Positions 1 through 9,902 of a stretch of DNA of 27,496 bases are shown one piece after another (the first letter of the stretch is position 1; each line of letters opens with the position of its first letter). The DNA comes from Silene noctiflora. Lineage: Eukaryota > Streptophyta > Magnoliopsida > Caryophyllales > Caryophyllaceae. The stretch spans positions 64,097-91,592 of the forward strand of contig VHZZ01005531.1 of the NCBI GenBank assembly GCA_009801015.1, written 5' to 3'. The notes under the pieces are model-generated. The model was not told the origin of the DNA. It searched no databases and worked only from the letters and a program-made list of their open reading frames with translations. A program made the translations under genes and the position numbers.

Positions 1-239
1 TTTTAATTATATTTGTTAATCACATCATATTTTACAATTGCTTATTTTATTTACTTGTTTGTTTTATTTACTTTGCATTTCACCAACCCAAAAACGAAAA
101 GATAGCCCGTTCCCGATAAAATCATAACAACTTATAAAACTACCGTTTCTCTGTGGATTCGACCCCTACGTACTACATTCATTTGCGCCACGTCCAGGGA
201 TTTATTTTTACATAGGTGTGCGACCTCCTATCATACGTA
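1..239. mobile_element. Possible LTR-retrotransposon internal remnant
   Basis: Around 150-170 is the phrase TCTCTGTGGATTCGACCCC. I remember this as a recurrent non-coding motif of plant Ty3/gypsy-type retroelements, which makes this a recognition call rather than proof. It is in + orientation while the neighbouring LTR reads on the - strand, so the two may come from different insertions. No coding capacity is visible. Confidence 0.25.
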
Positions 240-845
240 TACAATATCTAATGTATCATCTGATTCTAATATGTCGTAGGGGTACGTGTACGCGGTACAC
301 GTGAGGGGTGCTCTGTAGACAACTTTAATTACTATACGAGCAATATTAATTTGACTTCTTGAGAGGGTCACGATGACTTGAATCTCTCTTGAAGGTTTGA
401 ATTTGTGATTGAATCTTCAATGCAGGCGGCACGATTTGATGTGCTTGTTGACTGCTTGCAATGTTTTTGATAGAGAGGATTTGTAGGAATTTGTACCCTT
501 TTCTTTTTAGCTCATTTGAAATTATGAATTTTTCAACCCTGAGAATGAATTAGGATAGCTCTATTTATAGAGTTTTGATTCTCTTTGGTGGACTTTGGTG
601 GTCACAGGCCTATTTGTGAGCTTACTAATGAACTTGGCCCAAATTTGCTTATTTTTCGAGTTTAGGGATTCGAATAGCTCCTTTTGTAATCCGAATCGAC
701 CCATATTTCATTTAATTGGGACATAATAATTAAATTAAGTTAAAATTTGGTATTAACTCAAAATAATTAATTTATTTTATTTATTCGGCACATTAATAAA
801 TTTTTGGTACCTACAAATCACTCCAGAATAAATGGGGGTGTTACA
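240..845 (-). mobile_element. Probable LTR of an LTR retrotransposon (remnant or solo LTR)
   Basis: Read on the minus strand, the block begins at 845 with TGTAACACCCCC, a common start for plant LTRs. About 275 bases further in it carries a clear TATA box, CTATAAATAG (561-570), as expected at the end of U3. No open reading frame is present. The left boundary is uncertain: I find no matching 5-bp target duplication for the flank at 846-850, so this may be a truncated element or part of a longer one leaving the window. The call rests on the terminal motif and TATA placement only. Confidence 0.45.
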
Positions 846-1179
846 ATGGAGACATTGTAACTGTAGATTGACTCGTCTGGAATAGGAAAAGTGACTACTC
901 TTCAATTGCAATTGTAACTTTGATTAGAAAAGTTTGATGTCGTTCATCATGTTTTCTAAGCCTCGGTTAACAAAGCCCGCGAGGCCCTTGGTTTCAAAGA
1001 AATTTTGTACGATTTTCGGGTTTTATTAGGTTGACTTTTGGAGAAGTTGTTTCGGTTTTTCGGGTCTGGTCAACTTTTGTCAGCTCTACCAGAATTCAAC
1101 TGTAACTACTAAGATAATCGGAAAAATCAACTTGATAATAAATTGGAGTCAAACCAAGCAAAACCTATCTTAAATCTGA

Positions 1180-1415
1180 AATAACCCGACCCGATAATGG
1201 CACAATTCAATAATATACCCGTTAATGATCCGACCCGACAAATCTACCTAAATGATCGGGACACGACAACGACCCGAACGCGAGCTGATGAATCAACTCG
1301 ACTAACTCGACTCTTAAGTAACCTGAACTCGACCCTAATACAGTCACAACCAGATATGACCTGATCTGATTAGTCACTCGACTCAAACCTGACCCGTCTG
1401 GCCCCGATTAGCACA
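1180..1415. repeat. CCCGACC-rich dispersed repeat
   Basis: The stretch is dominated by degenerate copies of ACCCGACCCG, CGACCCGA, AACTCGACTC and ACCTGACCCG, with no open frame. Plant genomes carry many non-coding repeats of this composition. A shorter reverse-composition stretch rich in GGGTC occurs at about 7560-7790. Family assignment is not possible by eye. Confidence 0.45.
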
Positions 1416-1595
1416 TCTGATTGTAATCATGATTTGACCCAGAAAATAAAATGCTTCTCCAATGGAAAGGGACGCTGGACTTGTAAGTTGTAACCAGTAT
1501 TTTAATTGTTATTAAAATCATTGAAAACTGCAGGACCCATAGATAAACTAAATGATTTGTCCATCACTCATTCATTCTCATTTTCCTGCCGTCTA

Positions 1596-1625
1596 CCCGT
1601 ATAATTATAATTATAATTATAATTG
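1596..1625. repeat. TAATTA microsatellite
   Basis: A short run of about four TAATTA units lies just ahead of the presumed leader exon of the DeSI-like gene. Confidence 0.6.
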
Positions 1626-1689
1626 TAGATTATAGATTAATCACTAATTAATTCACACAAAACCAGTAAAGCAAGCAAGCTATCTGTCA

Positions 1690-1891
1690 TTACTGTATTT
1701 TTATTCTACAGCTACAAAAAAGAGATAAGAAAACAAACAAGGTGTTGATTTTCTCTTGTTTGTCTGCACAAACCCACAATAATCCAACTCTTTTCTGCCT
1801 TAATTTTGTTGGGTTTTCCTCCCATAACACTATTCATTTTGGTCTTCCTTGGGGGTATGATAATGGGTACACCATGTTTTCCAAGTCTTCT
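1690..1891 (+). other. Candidate 5' UTR exon of the DeSI-like gene
   Basis: A non-coding leader exon is expected because the coding exon at 4866 is preceded by a good splice acceptor, so the transcript must start upstream. A consensus donor (TCT|GTAAGTTTG) sits at 1892, after a pyrimidine- and A-rich stretch typical of plant leaders. The exon start is a guess and there is no transcript evidence. The short open frame here (1742-2074) runs through the donor and resembles no protein I know. Confidence 0.3.
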
Positions 1892-1907
1892 GTAAGTTTG
1901 CACATTC

Positions 1908-2024
1908 ATTTCCACTTTGTTTTGTATTCTATGTTACTATTTGGTTTCCATTTAAGAATGCTAAGAATAAAAAGTAAACAAACGATCAGGACGGATTTCC
2001 ACTTTGTTTTGTATTCTAAGTTAC
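1908..2024. repeat. Direct duplication, about 30 bp, offset 87 bp
   Basis: ATTTCCACTTTGTTTTGTAT and the ten bases after it occur at 1908-1937 and again at 1995-2024. They are nearly identical (TCTATGTTAC against TCTAAGTTAC at the end). This looks like a small local duplication. Confidence 0.75.
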
Positions 2025-2202
2025 CTATTTTGATAGTGAGAATGCATAATGATAGATCTGAATTGCATTGCTAATCTAGTTTGGCTGATTATTGCTCTTT
2101 TAATTCTGGGGTTTCTCTTAACTTTTGAACCCATTTTTAGTGTGTCACTGTACTGTACTTACCTGCATTTGTAGGGCTTTCTATGGTTTCCCTGTGAAAT
2201 TG

Positions 2203-2326
2203 GAAAAATTCTTGTATCCTCTGGGAGAACGGTACTCCTTACACCCGAGTCTTTATAATATTCCATTTGGTGGATTGCCTTTGGGTGTAAGGAGGACAGT
2301 CCTCCCAGAGGACACGAGAATTCTTC
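2203..2326. repeat. Hairpin (foldback) repeat, copy 1
   Basis: Two 44-base arms (2203-2246 and 2283-2326) are inverted repeats that match at 38 of 44 positions, with a 36-base loop. The shared core is TCCTCTGGGAG. A related, more diverged copy lies at 13850-13983. The short open frame across this block (2125-2412) is conceptually similar to the frame across the second copy, but the similarity reflects the repeat and not a protein. It is probably a foldback MITE-like element. Confidence 0.7.
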
Positions 2327-4865
2327 GTGAAATTGAGGACATTTATTCAGTAAATCCCAAACTTAGAACAATGGTCAATGCCTCAAGACCCTATGCATCC
2401 ATCCCTAGCTAGTGGTTTTTATCATTGAGGCTGTTTTGTTATGCGGTTCTTGCCACCGTCCTCGTTTCTCGTCCAATGTTGATCTCTTTTTCTATTCCTC
2501 GAGGACGTGCTTACCACTCTTGTTAATACATTCATACATGTTTTCCTGACAAGTCATTGCCAGTTGTTGAATTTAGTTGAATGATTATTATTTCAGGGTT
2601 GACTTATAATATACTCATTCAATTTTAAATTCTGTTGTAGACTTAGAATTAATTTGTTTGTATTCTAGGATAAAAAAATCACGAGATTTACATATAATGA
2701 GGGTATATTTATATACTTCCTTATATGATAATTACAAATTTTTAGCTGTTGTGGTGAATTTTAGGTAATCAAGATTGTAAAAGCTCATTTTGACCTAAAG
2801 TAGGGCTGTTTTTCCAGGAAGTTCACTTCAAGAAAGTTTTTGATATTGAGTTTATAAAAAAGAAACTCATAATGGTATAAATTGCTAATAATAGTCTTGT
2901 AAACATACACTTCAAGAAGTTCAAAGGTTTTTAAATGGCAATAATGTCGATAACAATGCCTTAGTTGAAATTATGTTCAGGGGCATAGGTAGGATAAAGG
3001 AGCTCGGATGTACGCAACTTTACTTTGTTTGTTGGATTGTGGCTGTTTCCGAATAACAGATACTGAAGTTCTTTTAAGTATTGCATGGACCAACTGTTAT
3101 TTGACTATACAGAAGACGAAATAGTTTGGCGAATCATTTTTGCATTGTTTCATCGAAATTGTTAGACAACACTAGCAAGAAAATAAGGAATTAACCATAT
3201 TTTTTTCTCTTTTCCTACTTTTAGGGTGCCAATATTATATAGGGAGTATAATTTTCTGTATCTTATGCTGTATGCCATTTGACATTATAATTTACAGATA
3301 TCTTGTGTAGATTCCACTTATTTTAATTTGCTTTTTACGATGTATTTATTATTAAAGGATAGTTGTTGGTAATTCTATAACCAAATATGAACCTGTACCA
3401 GTCTGTTTCCATTACCTTGAGTCCCTGAGTCACTATTGGGTAACTGGAATTAATGATTCTGGTTTTCTTGATTCTTCTGTTTTTGTTTGGACAGACTGGT
3501 CAAATTTTACATTACATCCTACCCACTAACAAATTTCTTTCATTGAATTTGTTGAAAAACTCATAGAAGTGGCTAGGTTTTCGATTATGCATATCCTTTG
3601 TAAGTGTCTAAAGGCGTTCTATTAATGAATTGTTCTTTTCTTTCCAAAAAAGAAAGTAAGAAAAATATATCATTGAACTCACTTTTAAATGTAATATAAA
3701 GAAAGTGAAAGGCCAATGTTTGACCTTGCGTAGGGTAGATGACTTCTAATTACGTACTAGAGGGAATAGCTCATAAGATTCCGCAGTAATGTAGTTTAAG
3801 TATTGCGTACTAGAAACTAGTATGGATCATGTGCAGTTGTCATGTTATACATCTGTTAAATACATGTTGGCTTTCAATATAATGAAACACGCTAATATAC
3901 CTCTGAAATTTTATATATATCTTTGCTAGTCAACTTAATTGGGGCTCAAGTTGACTTGTAGAGCTCTTGAAACTAGATGATGGTGATATTTAGCCATATA
4001 GGTTTTTCAGAATGATGCTAGAATTGTTGGATTCCTGCATATTTTCTGTATTTTTGTTTTGACCAATGTTCTTAGTCCTGTTTATCCTACTGTATTTGTC
4101 CTATTCAGATTGTTCAATTGTATTGACGGAGGTTGGTGGTGCCGAGGTGTCAACTTTGGTTGACGGTGTGTCAAGGAACCAAAGATAGAGTATGGTGAGA
4201 CTGAGTGATTGAATTGTGGGTGTGGATTGGTTCATTAAGAAGAGAGTAGTTAAGATGTTAATGCATAGTTATAACTTATAAGGACAATTAATTTCATTTA
4301 CCAATTTGTGCCCAAAATGGTAATGAGGCAATTCTAATGAATAGACCACGAATGGAATATTGGGAGATTTCTAGAATAGGAGGGAGTAGCTGTTAGAATG
4401 TTAGTCTTGTTGATAAAAAATACGGAGTAGCTTATTTGAACAGAAGCTAATGGTTGGCTGTTTGTTTCACTGCGGATGACGGTGTAAAGCCGTAAACTTC
4501 TTAAAGCGTAAGCTGAGAGGTTGTACACTTCTATAGGGTTCAATAAAAAAAAATGATTTTGAGTTTTTGTTTCTGTGTTTAATGAGTGATCCAATGTAGA
4601 TGAATCATGTAGACTGTTGTTTCCTGAGATTGTACAGCTCCAGCATATGGAAAACTAGATTGTGATTTTTTAAAGGCAAGTGACATATAATTTAAATGCT
4701 GTAGTTTAAAAGAAAGGATGAAACAATAAAATTATCCCTCTGACTTTCATACTACTATATGAAACTAGATCGTGAATATTTAACTGCAAAGGAAAGATGC
4801 ATGGTTTAATTGCCAAAGGCAAATGTAAAAAGTAAATTATATAAATGTCTCTTTGATTTTTGTAG

Positions 4866-4939
4866 CGACTTTAGTGATGCGTGTGAGATTATGCAGGCCC
4901 TAACAAGTGGGGACATTTGGATTCTGTTGCGTCACAAAA
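4866..4939 (+). other. 5' UTR part of the first coding exon, with two upstream AUGs
   Basis: The exon begins after the acceptor TTTTTGTAG. Two upstream AUGs precede the main start. The first opens an 8-codon frame closing at 4903. The second, at 4891, opens a 35-codon frame that ends at 4998, so it overlaps the start of the main reading frame in another frame. Such an arrangement usually lowers initiation at the main AUG; that effect is inferred, not seen. Confidence 0.5.
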
Positions 4940-7015
4940 ATGAAACTGGGAACAAAGAATGGGTGGAAGGGTGTAATGCTTCTGCGTTTAAGGGGTAAAT
5001 CAGCGACAAGTTTCTGTTTGTTTCCCAAAGCAAAGTCATCTGCCTGTGATCCAGGAAATGTTCCTGTTTACCTCAATGTTTATGACTTAACTCCCATGAA
5101 TGGGTATCTTTATTGGGCTGGCCTCGGTATATTTCACTCTGGTGTCGAAGGTAAATGCCAACTCCAAATCCTTCAATGCTACTACGTCTAAGCTATCAAA
5201 TGCCCTCATGCATGTCAATATTAGAAACATTTTTTGTCGAGCGTTTGTCTCATGAATTCTTTTAATTTTACAATTGGAAATCATATTCTCTCATTTGAAA
5301 ACACTTCATGAAGAGTAAGATGGGTAAATACTTTCCCTATGGTGACTTGGTATAGGTAAAGTGTTTTCGATTTTGAGAAGCGTGATTCATGTCTGCTCTT
5401 CTAACTTTTCACTGATGACTCTTTTGTTAGCTTCAATTCTTCCAAATAGATTTTATTCTTAATCCATAAATTATATGGGTCGTGGTCATTCATGGTACAT
5501 TTTGGGTTGGACTTAGATGCATGAGTCATGGTATGGTTTGTGTAATAGTCTCTGTTGATGAATGAATCAGCTGAGGTATCTATCCTGACAAAATTTGCTG
5601 TCTTGGAAAAACTGAGTAATTTGCTGTTTATCTGTGGAGCGAAACAAGTTTACTGCTATGTGCCGTTTTTAGAACTTGGAACCTCAAACGTGCATAGCTG
5701 CATACATAACATGGAACAATAGTTATATGTGCCTCCTTTCACTGGTTCTTAATTAAGCTTCGGTTCATCTCTTTGTATAGTGACTACATTTGCATGATGT
5801 AAAAACAAGGCTTATTGCATTTTCTGTTCGTAATTTCGTTTTATAGACCTTAATGGCTATTACTTTCCATAATGTACTCATCAATGAAGTAGAATAGTTC
5901 TCTTAACAATATATTCTAATTTATATTGCTCACAGTTCATGGTGCAGAATATGCATTTGGAGCTCATGATTACCCAACTAGTGGTGTTTTTGAGGTTGAA
6001 CCTCGGCAGTGCCCAGGTTTTATGTTTCGAAAGTCAATTTTTATTGGCATGACAAACTTAGATGAAAAGCAAGTCAGAGAGTTCATGGAGCAACATGCTG
6101 CAAACTACAATGGCGACTCATACAATTTGATAGTCAAAAACTGTAACCATTTCTGCAAAGATGTGTGCTACAAGCTAACTGGAAAGAAAATTCCCAAATG
6201 GGTTAATCGGCTTGCCAAGATAGGTGTGATTTCTCTTACACTTTTGGCTCTCTGATTATGACTCAAATCCTTGTTACACAATCTCACTATAAGGTTATGA
6301 CCTCTTAGAAATTAAAGTGCCTCATATGTGTAGATAATAACCTTTTAAACCTCGGTCATGATCCTTTTAGTTATTGACTTCTGTATGTTGTTAGGAAACA
6401 CATTTTATCGTCGACAATGATCCTTTACTTAGTGACCCTTTATATCATTAGCGATTATTTGACAATTGTAACTAGTAAATTAAGTTGTAGTTGTGATATG
6501 GTTTTATAAATTTATCATACTATTGCCTCACGCTATGGTTACTTCGACTCTTCTTATTGCCCCGCGTACCCGTGTCTCACACTTGACACTTGGACATGCG
6601 TATGACACTTTACACCTCTATTTTTGAGCCAAAATATGCATATTTGTTTTTATAAAAATAGCCAAGCCCAACACTTGGACACGCATCCGTGTCGGATACT
6701 TCTAATCTAAGTCACTTCACATTCTATACAAATTCTTTAACCAGCAATTTGCCTTTCATTCTTGTGGCAGGTTCTGCATGCAAGTGTGTACTTCCTTCTA
6801 CACTAAAGATAAACGCCGTTCAAGAAGATACAAGAGTGGCAGCATATGATAGTGATAAGAACAAACTAAGAAATGCATTCAGCTGTTTTTCCTCAATCTC
6901 TGTGCGTCAAATGCAATTGTCATCCTCTTCATTATTTTCATGTTCGCCATTGAAATGCTGCCTACCATCATCAAAACTTAAGAATACGAAAATGCATTCA
7001 TTGACAGAAAGGTAA
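4940..7015 (+). CDS. DeSI-like PPPDE-domain cysteine isopeptidase (At1g47740-like), three coding exons
   Basis: Coding exons are 4940-5150, 5936-6223 and 6771-7015. All junctions are GT-AG and in frame, giving 247 aa. The PPPDE fold starts at about residue 41 with PVYLNVYDLTP. The catalytic pair expected for the family is present: His66 in FHSGVE and Cys140 in NCNHFC. Then come CYKLTGKKIPKWVNRLA and a Ser-rich tail ending at residue 247. PPPDE/DeSI proteins are papain-like proteases that remove SUMO or ubiquitin from targets; the substrate in plants is mostly unknown. I chose the start at 4940 because MKLGTKNGWK resembles the N terminus I remember for the At1g47740 type, and because the exon has an acceptor just upstream. 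A later in-frame Met is residue 13. The ordered active site and intact frame argue for a working gene. Its neighbour downstream is convergent and unrelated. Confidence 0.9.
5151..5935 (+). other. Intron between DeSI-like exons 1 and 2
   Basis: Phase-1 intron with donor GAAG|GTAAATG and acceptor CTCACAG|TTC. AT-rich, and I see no repeat or gene in it. Confidence 0.85.
6224..6770 (+). other. Intron between DeSI-like exons 2 and 3, with a GTGTC repeat
   Basis: Phase-1 intron with donor ATAG|GTGTGAT and acceptor GTGGCAG|GTT. Its middle part (6566-6705) is a GTGTC-rich repeat described separately. Reading past the donor gives a short hydrophobic tail and a stop at 6255, so intron retention would truncate the protein right after the catalytic domain. 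Confidence 0.85.
6566..6705 (+). repeat. GTGTC-rich interspersed repeat, copy A
   Basis: Begins near CGTACCCGTGTCTCACAC, contains TTGAGCCAAAATATGCATAT in the middle and ends with CCGTGTCGGATACTTCTAA. The reverse complement of 23622-23760 matches it along its whole length, including the ends, with scattered differences. This indicates an interspersed element family present in introns of both genes of the window. Confidence 0.7.
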
Positions 7016-7040
7016 AAAAATTCCTCATTAGTTGCATATG

Positions 7041-7200
7041 TCACATAGCTTAGCGGGTAAATTATGAGGATTGGTACTCATAACCTAGGTTCAAATCCAG
7101 TTAACTTCAAACTGTCGTTAGTTTTGAAGCTTGATCTGCAATGCTAATCCCGGGCTCTGTAAGAATACAAGGTCATAGAAGACTGAACAGGGTGATCAAT
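7041..7200 (+). mobile_element. tRNA-derived SINE-like head
   Basis: Both internal RNA polymerase III promoter boxes fit their consensus: A box TAGCTTAGCGG (7046-7056) and B box GTTCAAATC (7089-7097), 32 bases apart, as in tRNA genes and tRNA-type SINEs. An anticodon-arm-like stem (ATGAG/CTCAT) lies between them. No acceptor stem can be paired, so it is not an intact tRNA gene. The 3' limit is uncertain. It lies about 30 bases behind the DeSI-like stop codon, so probably inside that gene's 3' UTR. Confidence 0.45.
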
Positions 7201-8940
7201 GTAATTATGTCATTTCTGTGGCTTCCCCTATTTTACTGTAGTGAACTAGCGATCAAGCTTAGCAGTTTGAGACTTTGAGTTGTATCAAGTCTCCCATATT
7301 CACATTGTCATTTTTATTACCCATTGTTATGTCTACTTGCAGTCTTGCAAATGCAAGTTGCAAGTCAACTGTACAGCATTTAATGTTTTGTTCACTTTGA
7401 TTTTAACTGTGTTTAGCATCGTTCCCTTGTTAAAATTACTTCTATCCCATTTTTACTGCTTGCTTGTTCTTGATGTGGGCTAAAAGTTGTTTGCTCCTTT
7501 CCGCTACCGCTATATATCTCATCAACGGCGAGCACCAGATCAAAAGATGTCCTTGGCAAACGAGTCTTCAGACCGAGTTTGGGGTGATGGTCACTACGGT
7601 GGATTGGGTAGCTTTAGGTCAGTGTGGTTTATAAGTCGAAAAGTTTTTTCTTCAATTCAGTTTTTTGAGTCATCTCAGCTGGGTCATCATTGAGAGTCAT
7701 GTCGTCTTCAGATTTAGGTCTAACTTTGGGTTGTACTTGCCGAACTAGATTGGGTTTTACACGGGTCAATTCACGTCATGTCATTTGGGTCGAGTTAATA
7801 CTAAATCTATTTTTCATGTCAGCCAACCAGGCAGAAATACCATTTGACAGGATGAACATATGAATTTGTACTGAGCAAAATCTTGTAAATCAGTGGTTTA
7901 TGACAAGAATGGAATTAGTCTTACACTATTGTAGGTGCCGTGGTACAGCACGATATATTTTAAATTTGGTTTATTAAAAAGCACTCTCAATAAAATTATT
8001 TCCATAAATTAACTTTATTTTTAATTTAATGTTATAATGTATTAAATAATATTAGTAAGAGGTAGAAATGGAAATTTACTATCATCAAAAGACACTTTTA
8101 AGTTAAGTTATTTTTGTCTTAAACTATTAGTATTGTTATAATTTACGATTAAGAGTAACACTATAATGTTATATCATTAAATGCAACTAATTATGACATT
8201 AATAATATATTTATGTTAGAGGTAAATCTAATTAAAACACGTATTAGCCTTATATAAAGAAAACCGGTAAAAACAATATACCACATATCTAAAAAGATAA
8301 ATTATTAACTAACAATTTGGAGTTATATTATTAAGAAGGTAAGAAATTTGCAAGATAATCTTTGTAAAGATTATTTGAGTATATTCGGTATATACTTGCC
8401 AATTAGTTTAACTAAATTAGTGGAACCAATTAACGGTGGGTCCACTTTTATTAAGAGACTTGCTAAATACCGCAAGCCAATTTACTTAATCCCGCACATT
8501 TTTTCCCATTATTCCGCGTATACCTCTCTCATTTCTCACCCTACCAAGAAAGAAACAAGAGAGAATTATTATACCCAACTCATACCACAATGTTGACCAC
8601 TCTGTCTCCCTCCCTCAGCCTCGTCTCCCCTCCTCCGGTCCACCATGGTCACCGACAACGACAACTGCTTGGTTAATAAGAAATTAAGAACTTTGTCCAT
8701 TCATTGTACTGCAAACTCCCGCCTTCAAAACCTCGTCATATGTGTAGAAAATTAGATGCAGTACATTATTGGAAACACAGATTGGATAAGTGTTTGACCT
8801 AAATATTCATCAATTTGACCAAATCATTGTTACAGGGAGTATGAAATAAGAAAAATTTGAAGACTAATAAAATCAGTGGAAAAAATTACAATATTTAATT
8901 ACTAATTAATAATACTACCAGTTTAAAGTGGAATACAAAT
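7200..8940. other. Intergenic DNA, no gene recognised
   Basis: Presumably includes the rest of the 3' UTR of the DeSI-like gene. About 7560-7790 is GGGTC-rich and may be a diverged dispersed repeat. From 7930 to 8340 the DNA is very AT-rich. The open frame at 8348-8596 has no recognisable domain. A pyrimidine-rich block at 8596-8645 is low complexity. The phrase CCGTGGTACAGCACG near 7930 resembles a MITE or Mutator-like terminus but I could not pair it. Confidence 0.5.
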
Positions 8941-9240
8941 CAAATGCAATTGACGGCGGGGAACGATGAAGATGAAGAACGGCGTCGCCTGTGAGAGTGA
9001 CGGAGATGAAGACGATTTGTTCAAGTATGATTAAGGCATCAAATTTGGATTTGAGTTTAGGTTTAGTTTCTTTTTTGTGTGGGTGAAATGGGAGGGGAAT
9101 ATTCGGAAAAATCGGTAATTTTGTATATGATTGAGTAAATTATTGTGTAGGAAATAGTAACAATTACGTTAATTAGTTAGAATACTAGTATAGATCTCGC
9201 ATAGATCTCGCGCAGTGCATACACGGTATATATAAAGTAT
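8941..9240. mobile_element. Possible DNA-transposon terminus
   Basis: ACTAGTATAGATCTCGC, partly repeated in tandem at 9183-9212 and followed by a CGCAGTGCATACACGG stretch, resembles a recurrent plant transposon end of the form ACTAGTATAGATCCCGTGC. Ahead of it is a G/A-rich low-complexity stretch (8952-9025). No partner terminus was established, so this is a weak call. Confidence 0.2.
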
Positions 9241-9370
9241 TTATTTTTTTAGGGTATTATTTAAATCGGCACCTCATTAATATTTAATATTTCACTCCAT
9301 TGTATTTTGATATGAAACAAAAAAAATTGAAATAAAAAACTAATCAAAGAGAATTGAATAAAGTTATGCA

Positions 9371-9902
9371 TGAAATGTGTATTTTTATGAAGGGTTATGC
9401 TCATTCATGGACATGATTTACTCAATCATGGACATGAATTACCATTATACCATTGTCATTTTTATACTCTTCTCAATTACTCACACCAACGAACCATCAG
9501 CTAGACTAGTCATCGCACCACTTAGACCGCCGGACCACCACATCTCCTCTCCCAGACCACCAGCCATTCCCTTGCCGGCTAGAGCACCGCACCACGAGCA
9601 CCCCTGCCGAATGACCACGGCATCACGGCATCACCCACATCATCCTATGCAAATTAATAGCCAGGTAGATTGTCTAATACTCCGTATTTGTGTTTGTAAA
9701 GCAAAGAAAAATGCAAAAGGACTAAATCAGAAACACAAAGTTGAAATTTTTTAATGAATTGCAGTGATACCACACCAGCAACATGCCAACATCAATGACT
9801 GATAAATCAGTATAAACCAAACTAACCTTGTCCATGTTGGACGCAATTAAAGGCAAATAAAGAAATGTGTATTTTTATGCATCAAATGTGTATTTTTATG
9901 AA
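9371..9902. repeat. Repeated ATGTGTATTTTTATG units around a C-rich block
   Basis: The phrase AAATGTGTATTTTTATG occurs at about 9374 and twice in tandem at about 9863-9902. Between them, 9490-9650 is an unusually C-rich, CCACC-repetitive block. The open frame over it (9377-9754) is compositionally biased and resembles no protein I know. Confidence 0.4.

Larger units (their letters stand above)
1892..4865 (+). other. Leader intron of the DeSI-like gene (inferred)
   Basis: Mostly AT-rich DNA without coding features, ending at a TTTTTGTAG acceptor (4857-4865). It holds a direct duplication (1908-1937 and 1995-2024, offset 87 bp) and a hairpin repeat (2203-2326). From 2420 to 4860 I see nothing recognisable beyond short TACGGAGTA / GGAGGGAGTA fragments at about 4378-4426, which may be MITE debris. 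The intron is inferred from its end signals only. Confidence 0.35.

Noticed and set aside
2125..2412. 95-aa open frame resembling the 62-aa frame at 13828-14016
   Set aside because: The likeness comes from the hairpin repeat shared by both sites. The frame has no domain and changes strand with the repeat, so it is not a protein family.
6224..6255. Hydrophobic C-terminal end of the DeSI-like frame at 6255
   Set aside because: It is intron read-through after the GTGTGA donor. Exon 3 restores the family C terminus.
7041..7110. Intact tRNA gene
   Set aside because: A and B boxes are present, but no 7-bp acceptor stem can be formed and the anticodon loop has the wrong size. A SINE head fits better.
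8348..8596. 82-aa open frame
   Set aside because: No recognisable motif, AT-rich repeat-like surroundings, and no support for transcription.
9377..9754. 125-aa open frame, the longest in the intergenic part
   Set aside because: Composition is biased to Pro/His from a CCACC-rich block, no domain is visible, and no splice or leader context supports it.
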